A stretch of DNA of 64,000 nucleotides from NCBI GenBank assembly GCA_015067025.1, contig SVNC01000006.1, forward strand, positions 62,001-126,000, read 5' to 3'. This document shows positions 17,670 through 25,399 of the stretch, piece by piece. This DNA comes from Oscillospiraceae bacterium. Its GTDB lineage: Bacteria > Bacillota > Clostridia > Oscillospirales > Ruminococcaceae. A program made the position numbers and the translations under genes. The notes under the pieces are model-generated. The model was not told the origin of the DNA, ran no database searches, and saw only the letters and a list, made by a program, of their open reading frames with translations. Within the stretch, counting starts at the first letter, position 1. Each line of letters opens with the position of its first letter.

Positions 17670-18000
17670 TAAAATAAAAAACCCGTCCCAAAGATAATTC
17701 TTTGAGACGGGTGTATAAACGTTACCCGCGGTACCACTCAAATTGCATTCTCATGCCACTCAGACTCCATTAAGTCTTATGCAGTTACGTTGCAGTTACG
17801 GAAAACACTACTCGCAAAAACAAGTGTAATAACGTCGTTGATCACATCACTACCGTCGTTTTACCTGCTATCGCCTTTATACTTGCCGCTTTCGCATTTT
17901 CAGCTCAGAAGGGAGAGGCTATTCAGCTATAGATGTCGGCTCGCACCATCCGCCGATTCTCTGAGATCCTTTTACTGTTGCCGTCTTCGTCACAGCCATT
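17670..18000 (-). promoter_or_regulatory. T-box leader upstream of the acyl-CoA synthetase fusion
   Basis: On the minus strand the leader has Stem I hallmarks: an AGTA element, CAGAGA and the GGTGCGA loop between paired TCGGC/GCCGA. These are followed by other helices and the T-box GTGGTACCGCGGG (17739-17723). The terminator stem (17712-17681) is followed by a T-rich run. The bulge UGGU would pair with a tRNA ending A73-CCA. The specifier is not certain; CTC (leucine) before TCCCTTCTGAGC is my best candidate, because tRNA-Leu has A73 while serine tRNAs (for the alternatives TCC or AGC) usually have G73. Binding of uncharged tRNA would prevent termination and raise expression. Confidence 0.9.
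17681..17712 (-). terminator. Intrinsic terminator of the T-box switch
   Basis: On the minus strand ACCCGTCTCAAAG pairs with CTTTGGGACGGGT (one G-T wobble) around AATTAT, followed by TTTTTTATTTTAT. The upstream T-box can pair with the 5' arm to form the competing antiterminator. Confidence 0.9.
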
Positions 18001-18006
18001 GAGAGT

Positions 18007-18035
18007 ATCATATCACAAAAATTTTCTGTTGTCAA
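18007..18035 (-). promoter_or_regulatory. Promoter of the T-box transcript
   Basis: TTGACA (18035-18030), a 17-base spacer and TATGAT (18012-18007) on the minus strand give a start near 18000, exactly at the 5' end of the T-box structure. Confidence 0.88.
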
Positions 18036-18109
18036 TAATTTTTGTGAAAAAATTTATTTTTTTCTGCGAATTTGTTGAAAACTCCTGAAACCTTTTAAAT
18101 ACTGAACTT

Positions 18110-20071
18110 TTAAGATTTTGTAATATATGTCATAAGCTTGATTTTTATATAGTCACAAGGTGATTTTTTTTGTAGCTTATCAGCAGGCTTCAGAAGATTA
18201 TTGTAGAATGCCGGTGCAAACTTATGACAGGATGATAAGCCAAGCTTTTTATTGTACCGCTCGTAGATCTTATAATCCTCTTCTGAGGGACAACTGAAGC
18301 CCGAATAAAGGGTGTAATATCTCCAACGTTCATGGAGCAGGCATACAAGAGCTTCAAGCTCCTTCTGATTTTCATCCCTGAAGTAGTAATCGTCATCTGT
18401 GGGAGTGAAGGTGAACGAGGGGTCTGCTATGTGACTCAGCATTGCCTTTTTATCAGGATGTGTACAGCCGTTTATCAGGTATCTCAGGCAGATGGCTTCT
18501 TCGTTTGTACTGTCTATATCATATTTGCTGGCGTATTTATTTGCAAAGGCATCAAACTTCTTGCTAAGTTCAGCAAAGGACTTTGTAAGGTCATCCTCTC
18601 CTGAATTGCAATTTATCGCAAAAAGTTTTTTAGCAATACTGTCAATATCATTTGTGCTGAGCGTCTTGTAGTTATAGACTGTTTCGATACTGCCAAAGGG
18701 GATAAGTCTGACATCGTCATTCCCGGAGAATACGAATTCTGATTTCTTGCCGTCGCGGATCTTTACAACAAGGGGTGGGATAAGATCAAATAATTCCTCG
18801 TTGCTATCCGGCATTTTGTTTTCGTGTATTATTTTTCTGATGAAATAACGCTTTAAGGATTTTGTAATTCTGATATTTGCTTCGTCGTTATTGGTTGCTA
18901 CTACGCAGTAATCTATTTTGTCAAGGTTATCAAGCATAGCGATCATTTCCGCATTTTCTGCATTGCAGGAAACTATATCAAGAGAACCCTCGTTCTGCAG
19001 AGTCGTAATAAAATCAGGACTTTCCATAAGTGCTCTGTCACGCAATACGTCAGCCTGGATATCAACAGCGGTAATTTTGAGCTTTACGGGGTTGCCGTTC
19101 TTATTAAGAAAATGACAGCTTCCGAAAACGTTTCCTATAAACTGATATCCGAATTTACCCATACCGACAACGAGTATGCACATATCTTCTCTTTCCTCGT
19201 TTACGTAGTCGTAGAGAGGATAGTTTCTCAGAATGGAATGTACCGAGCTTTTATAGGTGTCGGAAAGAAAGACGTCAATATTAGATTTATCCGATACTCT
19301 GTGGATAAGGGATTTGTATCTCTTTTCGGATACTGCGTCTGTATTGAAAATGTTAAGGGTGAGGTGATTAGTGCAATTCTCAGTCAGGTAGTTTTCGGTA
19401 AATGCAATAATCTCACTTGTCCTTATAATACCGTCAAAGCAGAAATCCCATATCTGCGTATTTTTAACCTTTAAGGTGTTTATTTTCAGCTCCTGAAGAG
19501 TGCTTGATGAAAGAATTGCGGGCAACTGTTTGTTTTTAAGCAATTCCTTGTTACCGCTTAAAAAGATGAACTGGATATCCTTCTTTTCTTTTTTATCATT
19601 AAGACCGTCAAATTTGGTCTGAGCTGTTATAAGCGTTTCGGGAGTAAGCTCTGTAAAGATGTAAAGAATTTTTTTCTTGATCGTTTTTTTGTTGAAAAGA
19701 CTGTTTATTCTGTTAAGTGTTGAAATCAGAACACCGCCGGCAGCTATGGGAGAAATAAACCATATCGCATATAGCCATACGCAGTATATCTGATTGAAAA
19801 GATTATCTCCAATCTTAAATTCATCTATAAATGAAGTGTTTGCTTCACCGCCCATCGCCTTTACAGAAGAACCGATAGCCTGTAGTATACTTGACGCGTC
19901 AAGTCCGCTTAAACTTGCAAGGCCGATGGTCAGTATAAGCATCTGTGCGAAGCAGGAAATGGCTACTGCAAACACGATAGAGTCAAGATTTTTCTTTCTT
20001 TTTACAAAATCAGCTACTGCAATGACAGTAAAAACAAGTGTGACAAGTGATAGTATAAAGCAGATGATCAT
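18110..20071 (-). CDS. Membrane protein with TrkA-N-like Rossmann domain and possible RyR-like C-terminus (653 aa)
   Basis: Three membrane segments occupy residues 1-22, 30-52 and 96-118. Residues 135-285 look like an alpha/beta domain. A second, clearer Rossmann domain starts with CILVVGMGKFGYQFIG (GxGxxG at 303-308) and contains VVATNNDEANIRI, as in TrkA-N/RCK nucleotide-binding domains of potassium channels. Near residue 590 the stretch LLHERWRYYTLYSGF, with a later CHKFAPAFYNNLLKPADKL, resembles the RyR-type repeat that accompanies TrkA-N domains in some bacterial proteins. A ligand-gated ion channel or transporter subunit is plausible, but the RyR call is tentative. Start: ATG after AAGGGAG. 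Confidence 0.6.
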   Translation of the reverse strand: MIICFILSLVTLVFTVIAVADFVKRKKNLDSIVFAVAISCFAQMLILTIGLASLSGLDASSILQAIGSSVKAMGGEANTSFIDEFKIGDNLFNQIYCVWLYAIWFISPIAAGGVLISTLNRINSLFNKKTIKKKILYIFTELTPETLITAQTKFDGLNDKKEKKDIQFIFLSGNKELLKNKQLPAILSSSTLQELKINTLKVKNTQIWDFCFDGIIRTSEIIAFTENYLTENCTNHLTLNIFNTDAVSEKRYKSLIHRVSDKSNIDVFLSDTYKSSVHSILRNYPLYDYVNEEREDMCILVVGMGKFGYQFIGNVFGSCHFLNKNGNPVKLKITAVDIQADVLRDRALMESPDFITTLQNEGSLDIVSCNAENAEMIAMLDNLDKIDYCVVATNNDEANIRITKSLKRYFIRKIIHENKMPDSNEELFDLIPPLVVKIRDGKKSEFVFSGNDDVRLIPFGSIETVYNYKTLSTNDIDSIAKKLFAINCNSGEDDLTKSFAELSKKFDAFANKYASKYDIDSTNEEAICLRYLINGCTHPDKKAMLSHIADPSFTFTPTDDDYYFRDENQKELEALVCLLHERWRYYTLYSGFSCPSEEDYKIYERYNKKLGLSSCHKFAPAFYNNLLKPADKLQKKSPCDYIKIKLMTYITKS

Positions 20072-20140
20072 CTTATTTTCTCCCTTATTTTTCTTATGGA
20101 AAAATTATATCATATATTTCGTGTTTTGTCTACAAAAATA

Positions 20141-20170
20141 CCGTACCGATCCTTGAAAATCGGTACGGTG
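20141..20170 (-). terminator. Terminator of the wall-anchored protein gene
   Basis: An 11-bp perfect stem (ACCGTACCGAT/ATCGGTACGGT) around an 8-base loop. On the minus strand it is followed directly by ATTTTTG. Confidence 0.85.
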
Positions 20171-20184
20171 ATGATTATTTACTC

Positions 20185-22581
20185 TTATGCATTGTTCTTG
20201 GTTTTTCCAAGTGTTACAAGCACTACACCTGATGCTAAGATAAGTAACAGTAAAAGATTAAGGTTTATAATGTCGTGGTTACCTGTGTCAGGAGAAACCT
20301 TGTCATCTTCTTCGGGTTTATCAGTGTCCTCAGGCTTGTCAGTGTCCTCAGGCTTGTCAGTGTCCTCAGGCTTGTCAGTGTCCTCAGGCTTGTCAGTATC
20401 CTCGGGCTTGTCAGTATCCTCAGGCTTATCTGTATCTTCGGGCTTATCTGTGCTTTCGGGATCGGCATTTATTGTGACGGGTATTTCGACATATGAATAT
20501 ATCATATTTTCGCCGGCTGTATAAACTGTGCTCCAATTTCTTACATAACTCTGCTTTATAAAAGTAAATACGATAGTATGATCGCCCGGCTCAATGTCTG
20601 CTGTATCAATAGCTCCCTGCTCTGTCATTTCGGAGAGTTTTCCACTGATTTCCGTGTCTTTTACTTTCCATGAGACAGGCTTCCATCTTTCTGTGCCGGC
20701 AATGGGATTTATTATATCATAGCCTGCACCCTTTACTTCGAATGTTATTTCGTCACCTACAGTGTATTCGCTGTCAACACCTGTTACTTTGCAGTCCTCT
20801 TCACTCACATCATAAAAGGTCTCGATCATAGCAGGGATAATGTATTTTTCTTCGCCGTTTTCTTCTGTTTTTATAACTATATTACCATTATGCGGATTAT
20901 AAAGCTCGTCATACCATTCGCCTGTGTATAATACGTTTCCGTCAAAGTCGGTAATTCTGATCGTTCCGCAAAGAGAGATATCTGCGTATGTTTCACCACT
21001 CATAATGCCGTCATTTTCATCAATGATGAAACGGAATGCGGCATTATCGGTAAACGTCACCTTATTGCGGCAAAGCGTGAATCCATAACTGCCTGCACGT
21101 ATTTCCATAGTACCGCCGCTGATATTTACAGGCATATTTCCTATAATATCAAAACCGGCAAAATCGCAGGAAACAATGAAAGCAGTATCTGTAAAGTTGA
21201 TAGCGGCAAGCTCTGAGTATATACCTGTGTCATCGGAATATATTGTTATTTTACAGTTCTTGACGGTTATACTGAAATCGCTGGTTGCGTCTTCAGCATA
21301 AATATCTTCTTCTGTTGATGCAACGGTTATACCACGATCTTCTGTCTTTATCAGAATTTCAGAATCGTTTATTTCGATATTTCCGTCTGTTGTGCGGATG
21401 CCGTCGCTGTCGGTAGTTACCTTGATATTGCACTTGTTTATTGTTATGTTGCCGCCGTCAAGAGCATTGATACCGTCATCACCGCAATAGGCAACTGTAA
21501 GTTTCGGCATAGTGCCATCTTCGGCAGGCTCACCGTTTATGGTAAGATCGCCTGTTATTTCTATAGCGTCAGATTCGGTAGAAGAAATGATAAGCTCTGC
21601 TCCGGCTGACAGGTTTATTGTAAGTGAGCCTTCATCGTTCAGTATAGCTTCTTCAAATGAGCCTAAAGTTGCCTTGCCAAGAACGTTGATGGTAGAGTCG
21701 GCAGGTAGATATATTGCGTGGTTAAGCTGTGTTTGCTGTGTAAATCCATCCATCAGGGTAAGTGTTCTTGTATCTTTGTCCCAGTTCCAGAGTTCATCCT
21801 CATCGGGAGTTCTGATATTTTCGGCATTAAATAAAGGAAGTACCTTTAAGCTTTCTTTTTCTATTTTAACGTTACAATCAGAGTTGTACATACCATCGTG
21901 GCACATCATACATATAAGATACTTCCTGCTTTCAGGAGCTATGAAGTGAACGCTTGTGCTGTCTTCATCTTCATCTGAAAATCCGGTCAGGAGTTCCACA
22001 CTGTCGGTCGTTTCGTCATATTCCCAGATTGCTGTAAATATTCCTGAAAAGTCTGTATCGACAAATTTGCCTTCAATATGAATTATATCATTTGCCTTAA
22101 GGTCAACTTCATAAATCTTTGCACTGAACGCAAAGGGGGATAAGATGTCTTCCTCTTTAAACTGTACAGTTTCAGCAAAAGGCAGAGGATCGACCTTTGT
22201 AACGTCTGAGTTGTAATCAAAGCTTCTGCCCGCTACGAAATAAATCTCAAGGCTTTCGATATTTTCATATTCTGCAGTGTGTACGGTAAGAGTACCTGCA
22301 GAAGTATCTATATCGTATGGGATGGTTTCATCTGTATCACCGTATAAAATATATACTTCCTCGTAAATAAGATAATAACCTTCTTTTATAGTGAAGGTGG
22401 TGATGTAGTCCTCGCCGATGGTAAGCCTGTCTTCACCTGCGGCATCGTCAGCAAACGTAACATTGTAGCTTGTAATGTTTACATCCGCTTTTGTGTCAGT
22501 GCTCTCAGCCGCTGCTGATAACGCAAGTAACGTTATAGTTATTGCCGCTACAAAAAGCACTGAAAAAAATTTCTTTAACAT
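20185..22581 (-). CDS. Secreted, wall-anchored beta-helix-like surface protein (798 aa)
   Basis: A signal peptide (residues 1-26, ending ALSAAAES) leads into a Thr/Asp-rich beta protein. Residues about 280-560 show repeated DLTINGE, GNITINKCNIKV, GNIEINDSEI rungs as in right-handed beta-helices and carbohydrate-binding DUF4353-like domains. Near residues 700-755 come about eight copies of the hexapeptide DKPEDT, then SPDTG, a hydrophobic helix and a basic tail (GKTKNNA). This resembles a sortase signal of the (N/S)PxTG form used in gut Clostridia. Ligand unknown; adhesion or glycan binding is a guess. No sortase gene is visible in the window. Confidence 0.75.
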   Translation of the reverse strand: MLKKFFSVLFVAAITITLLALSAAAESTDTKADVNITSYNVTFADDAAGEDRLTIGEDYITTFTIKEGYYLIYEEVYILYGDTDETIPYDIDTSAGTLTVHTAEYENIESLEIYFVAGRSFDYNSDVTKVDPLPFAETVQFKEEDILSPFAFSAKIYEVDLKANDIIHIEGKFVDTDFSGIFTAIWEYDETTDSVELLTGFSDEDEDSTSVHFIAPESRKYLICMMCHDGMYNSDCNVKIEKESLKVLPLFNAENIRTPDEDELWNWDKDTRTLTLMDGFTQQTQLNHAIYLPADSTINVLGKATLGSFEEAILNDEGSLTINLSAGAELIISSTESDAIEITGDLTINGEPAEDGTMPKLTVAYCGDDGINALDGGNITINKCNIKVTTDSDGIRTTDGNIEINDSEILIKTEDRGITVASTEEDIYAEDATSDFSITVKNCKITIYSDDTGIYSELAAINFTDTAFIVSCDFAGFDIIGNMPVNISGGTMEIRAGSYGFTLCRNKVTFTDNAAFRFIIDENDGIMSGETYADISLCGTIRITDFDGNVLYTGEWYDELYNPHNGNIVIKTEENGEEKYIIPAMIETFYDVSEEDCKVTGVDSEYTVGDEITFEVKGAGYDIINPIAGTERWKPVSWKVKDTEISGKLSEMTEQGAIDTADIEPGDHTIVFTFIKQSYVRNWSTVYTAGENMIYSYVEIPVTINADPESTDKPEDTDKPEDTDKPEDTDKPEDTDKPEDTDKPEDTDKPEDTDKPEEDDKVSPDTGNHDIINLNLLLLLILASGVVLVTLGKTKNNA
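20311..20462 (-). repeat. 18-bp coding repeats encoding DKPEDT
   Basis: Eight or so near-identical 18-base units (plus-strand unit TCCTCAGGCTTGTCAGTG) encode the wall-spanning linker of the surface protein. The central units are identical while the outer ones differ at synonymous sites, suggesting recent expansion by slippage or recombination. Confidence 0.9.
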
Positions 22582-22686
22582 TGCATTACTTCCTTTCGTG
22601 AAAGAAATTTAGCATTACGCTAAGAAAATTATATCACATTTTCTTCTGTCCTGCAATAAAATCGAATAAAAATATGGTAAAAAAAT

Positions 22687-22716
22687 AAAGCGAAAAAGCC
22701 TTTGCTTTTTCGCTTT
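22687..22716 (-). terminator. Terminator of the DUF6935-like gene
   Basis: A 13-bp stem AAAGCGAAAAAGC/GCTTTTTCGCTTT with a 4-base loop; on the minus strand it is followed by ATTTTTTTACC. Confidence 0.87.
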
Positions 22717-22729
22717 ATAAACTGTTAAA

Positions 22730-23296
22730 TTACGCCCAGGGGTCAGAAGACTTAGGATCACGGATGCCTACCATCAGGAACTGATCCCATAAGAACCACT
22801 TGCCGTCGCCCTTCATTCTGAGAACTATCTCACGTGCGCCGTCAGCACCGCCGCTCTTTATAAAGAGCTTCTTGTAGCCTTCGTTAGCGTCTGAATAGGG
22901 GTTTGTCTCAATCGTTATTGTGAAGGGACTGCTTGGTGTGTAGTCGTTGTCGGGTGTTGCACCGGCAAAATATGAAAAAGGGATGTAGAACTTTCCATCA
23001 CGGAAACGATCGTCAAGGAAAGAGATCTCCTGGTTGCTGAGGGGTCTTGGACCACGCAGCCAGTTGAGCATTTCAATACCTATCTGCTTATCTGCACCAT
23101 ATGCACAAAGAGCACACACAGATAAAGCCGCTGTCTTGAAGGGCGAATCAAGGCTTGCCTCAGGCAATGCCTGAAGCTGGGCAAGGCTTTCAGGTAATGC
23201 GGCAAAGGTAAAGGTTTCCTTTGTGTTGCTTGTTGCATTTGATACTGCGTTCACAGCGTCGTTTGCTACGTTCTTCAGTTTGTCGAAAATTCCCAT
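22730..23296 (-). CDS. Small conserved-type protein, DUF6935-like (188 aa)
   Basis: A soluble protein with an N-terminal amphipathic segment (MGIFDKLKNVANDAVNAVSNATSN), then a mixed alpha/beta domain with the sequences FKTAALSVCALCAYGADK, MLNWLRGPRPLSNQE and DGKWFLWDQFLMVGIRDPKSSDPWA. I recall this pattern from uncharacterised Clostridia proteins grouped as DUF6935. No catalytic residues are evident. It is followed on the same strand by no gene before the surface protein and is preceded by a small gene 40 bases upstream, so the two probably form a short operon. Function unknown. Confidence 0.6.
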   Translation of the reverse strand: MGIFDKLKNVANDAVNAVSNATSNTKETFTFAALPESLAQLQALPEASLDSPFKTAALSVCALCAYGADKQIGIEMLNWLRGPRPLSNQEISFLDDRFRDGKFYIPFSYFAGATPDNDYTPSSPFTITIETNPYSDANEGYKKLFIKSGGADGAREIVLRMKGDGKWFLWDQFLMVGIRDPKSSDPWA

Positions 23297-23335
23297 TGTT
23301 AATTCTCCTTTTATAAAAAATTTTAATAACCTAAA

Positions 23336-23791
23336 TTATTCCTTTACGTATCTTGTAGCGGCAAAGGTGAGAAGACCATCCTTGTCAATGGCTTTTACCC
23401 AAGGGTCAGTTTTTTCTCCGAAGATCTCGCCCTCGATACCGGAATTGAACCACAACTCGCCATCACGAAGCTCGCAGTCCATAGCTTCTGAAACGATAGC
23501 ACCGTCCATAAGCTTTATATGCCCTGCTGCTACTGCCGCATCCACTTCCTGCTGTGAAACGCCTTCGGGCAGAGCCATCATAAGATACATCTTCATATCA
23601 TCTGTGATTTTCACAAAAGAGTTTATCATCCTTTTTCTTTCTCTCATTTCGCTTTCAACTTCGTCCTTATCATTTTCATCAATGTAAGGCATGGGAGAAT
23701 TGAGATACTCTTCTGCATTAAGATAAATGATATTGAAATCATCATCTCTTGCCATCATTGAGTGAAAGACCCATTTTCCTGTGTACTGCAT
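23336..23791 (-). CDS. Hypothetical acidic protein (151 aa)
   Basis: I chose the ATG at 23791 (MQYTGKWVFHSMM) because ACAAGGAGG lies 8 bases upstream. An ATG ten codons further up has no binding site. The protein opens with a YTGKWVFHSM segment and closes with LTFAATRYVKE, while the middle is a charged helix region (DEVESEMRERKRM). The tone is that of lipocalin-like or calycin-like small domains, where a GxW near the N-terminus is common, but I cannot assign a family. It precedes the DUF6935-like gene and is likely co-transcribed with it. Confidence 0.6.
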   Translation of the reverse strand: MQYTGKWVFHSMMARDDDFNIIYLNAEEYLNSPMPYIDENDKDEVESEMRERKRMINSFVKITDDMKMYLMMALPEGVSQQEVDAAVAAGHIKLMDGAIVSEAMDCELRDGELWFNSGIEGEIFGEKTDPWVKAIDKDGLLTFAATRYVKE

Positions 23792-23830
23792 ATAGTTCCT
23801 CCTTGTGAAGTAAATTATCAAATTACTTCG

Positions 23831-23859
23831 TTGACTTGATTTGCGTTTTGTGATATAAT
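23831..23859 (+). promoter_or_regulatory. Promoter of the LuxR-type regulator gene
   Basis: TTGACT (23831-23836), a 17-base spacer and TATAAT (23854-23859) point toward the gene at 24025, leaving an untranslated leader of about 160 bases. Confidence 0.75.
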
Positions 23860-23941
23860 TATATCATATATAGAATTTTTCGACGTTCCATATATATCAA
23901 ACATCACATTCACATTTTATCATATTACCACGCTAAATGTC

Positions 23942-23969
23942 CCCACACTTTACTAAAAAAAAGTGTGGG
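23942..23969 (+). terminator. Hairpin in the leader of the LuxR-type gene
   Basis: CCCACACTT and AAGTGTGGG pair around a 10-base A-rich loop. It lies between the promoter and the start codon, and the T-rich segment AATTTTTAATAAA follows 8-10 bases later. It could be an attenuator or only a structured leader. Confidence 0.5.
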
Positions 23970-24024
23970 AAATGGGTAATTTTTAATAAAAATCGGGCGG
24001 CAAAATAAAAAGAAAGGGGAAATT

Positions 24025-25095
24025 ATGAATAAAAAATTGTTGTGTATGATTCTCCCTGTATTTTTTATGTTTTCGTTGACAGGTTGTAGTGAGATCGGAA
24101 GCAAGGCAGAAAATATATCTGTAATATATGGTGCAACAGCAGTATTTTCATTGTTGCTGTTTATTGCTTACGTAATATTTATAAAGAAAAAAGAAAGATG
24201 GCTTTACGTTCTTTTTTCATCTATATTCGTAGTAGAAACAGGATATTTTATTTTATCCGTATCAGGAAATCTTGAAAACGCACTTTTTGCCAACGCTCTG
24301 TCTTATCTTGGCTCGGTATTTCTGCCACTGTCAATGCTGATGATAATACTCAGAGTTTGCAAGCTGAGCTACCATAAAGCATTGCCGCTTATTCTTATTT
24401 CGGTTGGCGTGCTCGTTTTCCTGCTTGCCGCAAGTCCGGGATTTTGTGATCTTTATTATAAGCAGGTTACAATAGAAGTAGTAAACGGCGTTACAACGCT
24501 TAAAAAGGTATATGGTGCACTACATATCGTTTATCTTGTGTATCTGCTTTCTTACTTTATATCAATGACGATCGTGATAATTTACGCATCGGTAAAACGA
24601 AAGCTTGCAATCAATAAGCAGGCGGTCGTACTTCTGATGGCGGTATTCGGAAATATACTTGTATGGCTTTTCGAACAGCTTGTTGATATACGTTTTGAGA
24701 TGTTATCGGTATCCTATATCATAACGGAGCTTTTCCTTATTGCACTGTATCTTATGATACAGGACGAAGAAAAAAGCGAAAGCAGTAACGTTCTCGAAAC
24801 CGTTCTTTCAGCCCCGCTGAAGACAGAAATCAGGAGTGAAGAAAAGCCTTTCGAAGAGAAACAGAGTGAAGAAGCACTTAAATATTTTACATCAGCAATA
24901 AAGACCCTTACTCCTAAGGAAAAGCTTATATATGACGGTTACGTTTCGGGCGTTACCACTAAGGAGCTTATGGCACAGCTTAACATAACCGAAAACACGT
25001 TAAAATATCACAATAAGAATATATACGGTAAGCTTGGCGTAAATTCAAGAAAACAGCTTGTTAAATACGCAGAGCTTACACAAAAAACAGAATGA
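24025..25095 (+). CDS. Membrane-embedded LuxR-type transcription regulator (356 aa)
   Basis: The N-terminal 240 residues carry about seven membrane segments after a signal-like start (LFMVFSLTG-like hydrophobic run ending in GCSEIGS), resembling the 7TM sensor module found in front of some histidine kinases. Residues about 290-356 are a GerE/LuxR helix-turn-helix, LTPKEKLIYDGYVSGVTTKE followed by NTLKYHNKNIYGKLGV. Fusing both gives a one-component receptor that would bind DNA while in the membrane. There is no receiver or kinase domain. Good start: ATG behind GAAAGGGG. Targets and ligand unknown. Confidence 0.82.
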   Translation: MNKKLLCMILPVFFMFSLTGCSEIGSKAENISVIYGATAVFSLLLFIAYVIFIKKKERWLYVLFSSIFVVETGYFILSVSGNLENALFANALSYLGSVFLPLSMLMIILRVCKLSYHKALPLILISVGVLVFLLAASPGFCDLYYKQVTIEVVNGVTTLKKVYGALHIVYLVYLLSYFISMTIVIIYASVKRKLAINKQAVVLLMAVFGNILVWLFEQLVDIRFEMLSVSYIITELFLIALYLMIQDEEKSESSNVLETVLSAPLKTEIRSEEKPFEEKQSEEALKYFTSAIKTLTPKEKLIYDGYVSGVTTKELMAQLNITENTLKYHNKNIYGKLGVNSRKQLVKYAELTQKTE

Positions 25096-25099
25096 GAAA

Positions 25100-25395
25100 A
25101 CGCTGGAATTTATAAAATTCCAGCGTCCAGACTGAAGACAAACTCACGCACCGCAAAAATGCATAATTTTATTCGAATTTTATGAGCAAGTATAAAATTC
25201 ATGTACAGAAGTTTAGGGGAGCCGTTTTCGGCTCCCCTAAAGCATTTTTGCTTACTTCGTCAACAGCCATCTACCGTACCATTGTACGCCGACGATGGCT
25301 ATTTCCTCGTCTGCGTGCGTTTTTCACCGTCTGACAGCGTGTAGACAAGACTTTGTCTACACGCTGAACGCTGGAATTTATAAAATTCCAGCGTT
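25100..25395. other. Gene-free region with a dense series of strong hairpins; possible structured RNA
   Basis: Between two converging genes lie five inverted repeats in about 300 bases. They are CGCTGGAATTT-ATA-AAATTCCAGCG at 25101-25125; TTAGGGGAGCCG-TTTT-CGGCTCCCCTAA at 25213-25240; AGCCATC/GATGGCT at 25265-25300 enclosing a small GTAC palindrome; CAGCGTGTAGACAA-GACT-TTGTCTACACGCTG at 25335-25366; and an exact second copy of the first palindrome at 25369-25393. No frame of interest is visible. The exact palindrome copies at both ends suggest either duplicated terminators or the ends of a small mobile unit. Confidence 0.6.
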
Positions 25396-25399
25396 ATTT

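Noticed and set aside
17700-18000. Possible tRNA or group of small RNA genes in the gap upstream of the acyl-CoA synthetase
   Set aside because: No cloverleaf fits; the promoter, GGTACCGCGG motif and terminator show it to be one T-box leader.
20311-20462. Direct repeats resembling a short CRISPR-like array
   Set aside because: The 18-base units run without spacers, stay in frame and encode DKPEDT in a surface protein.
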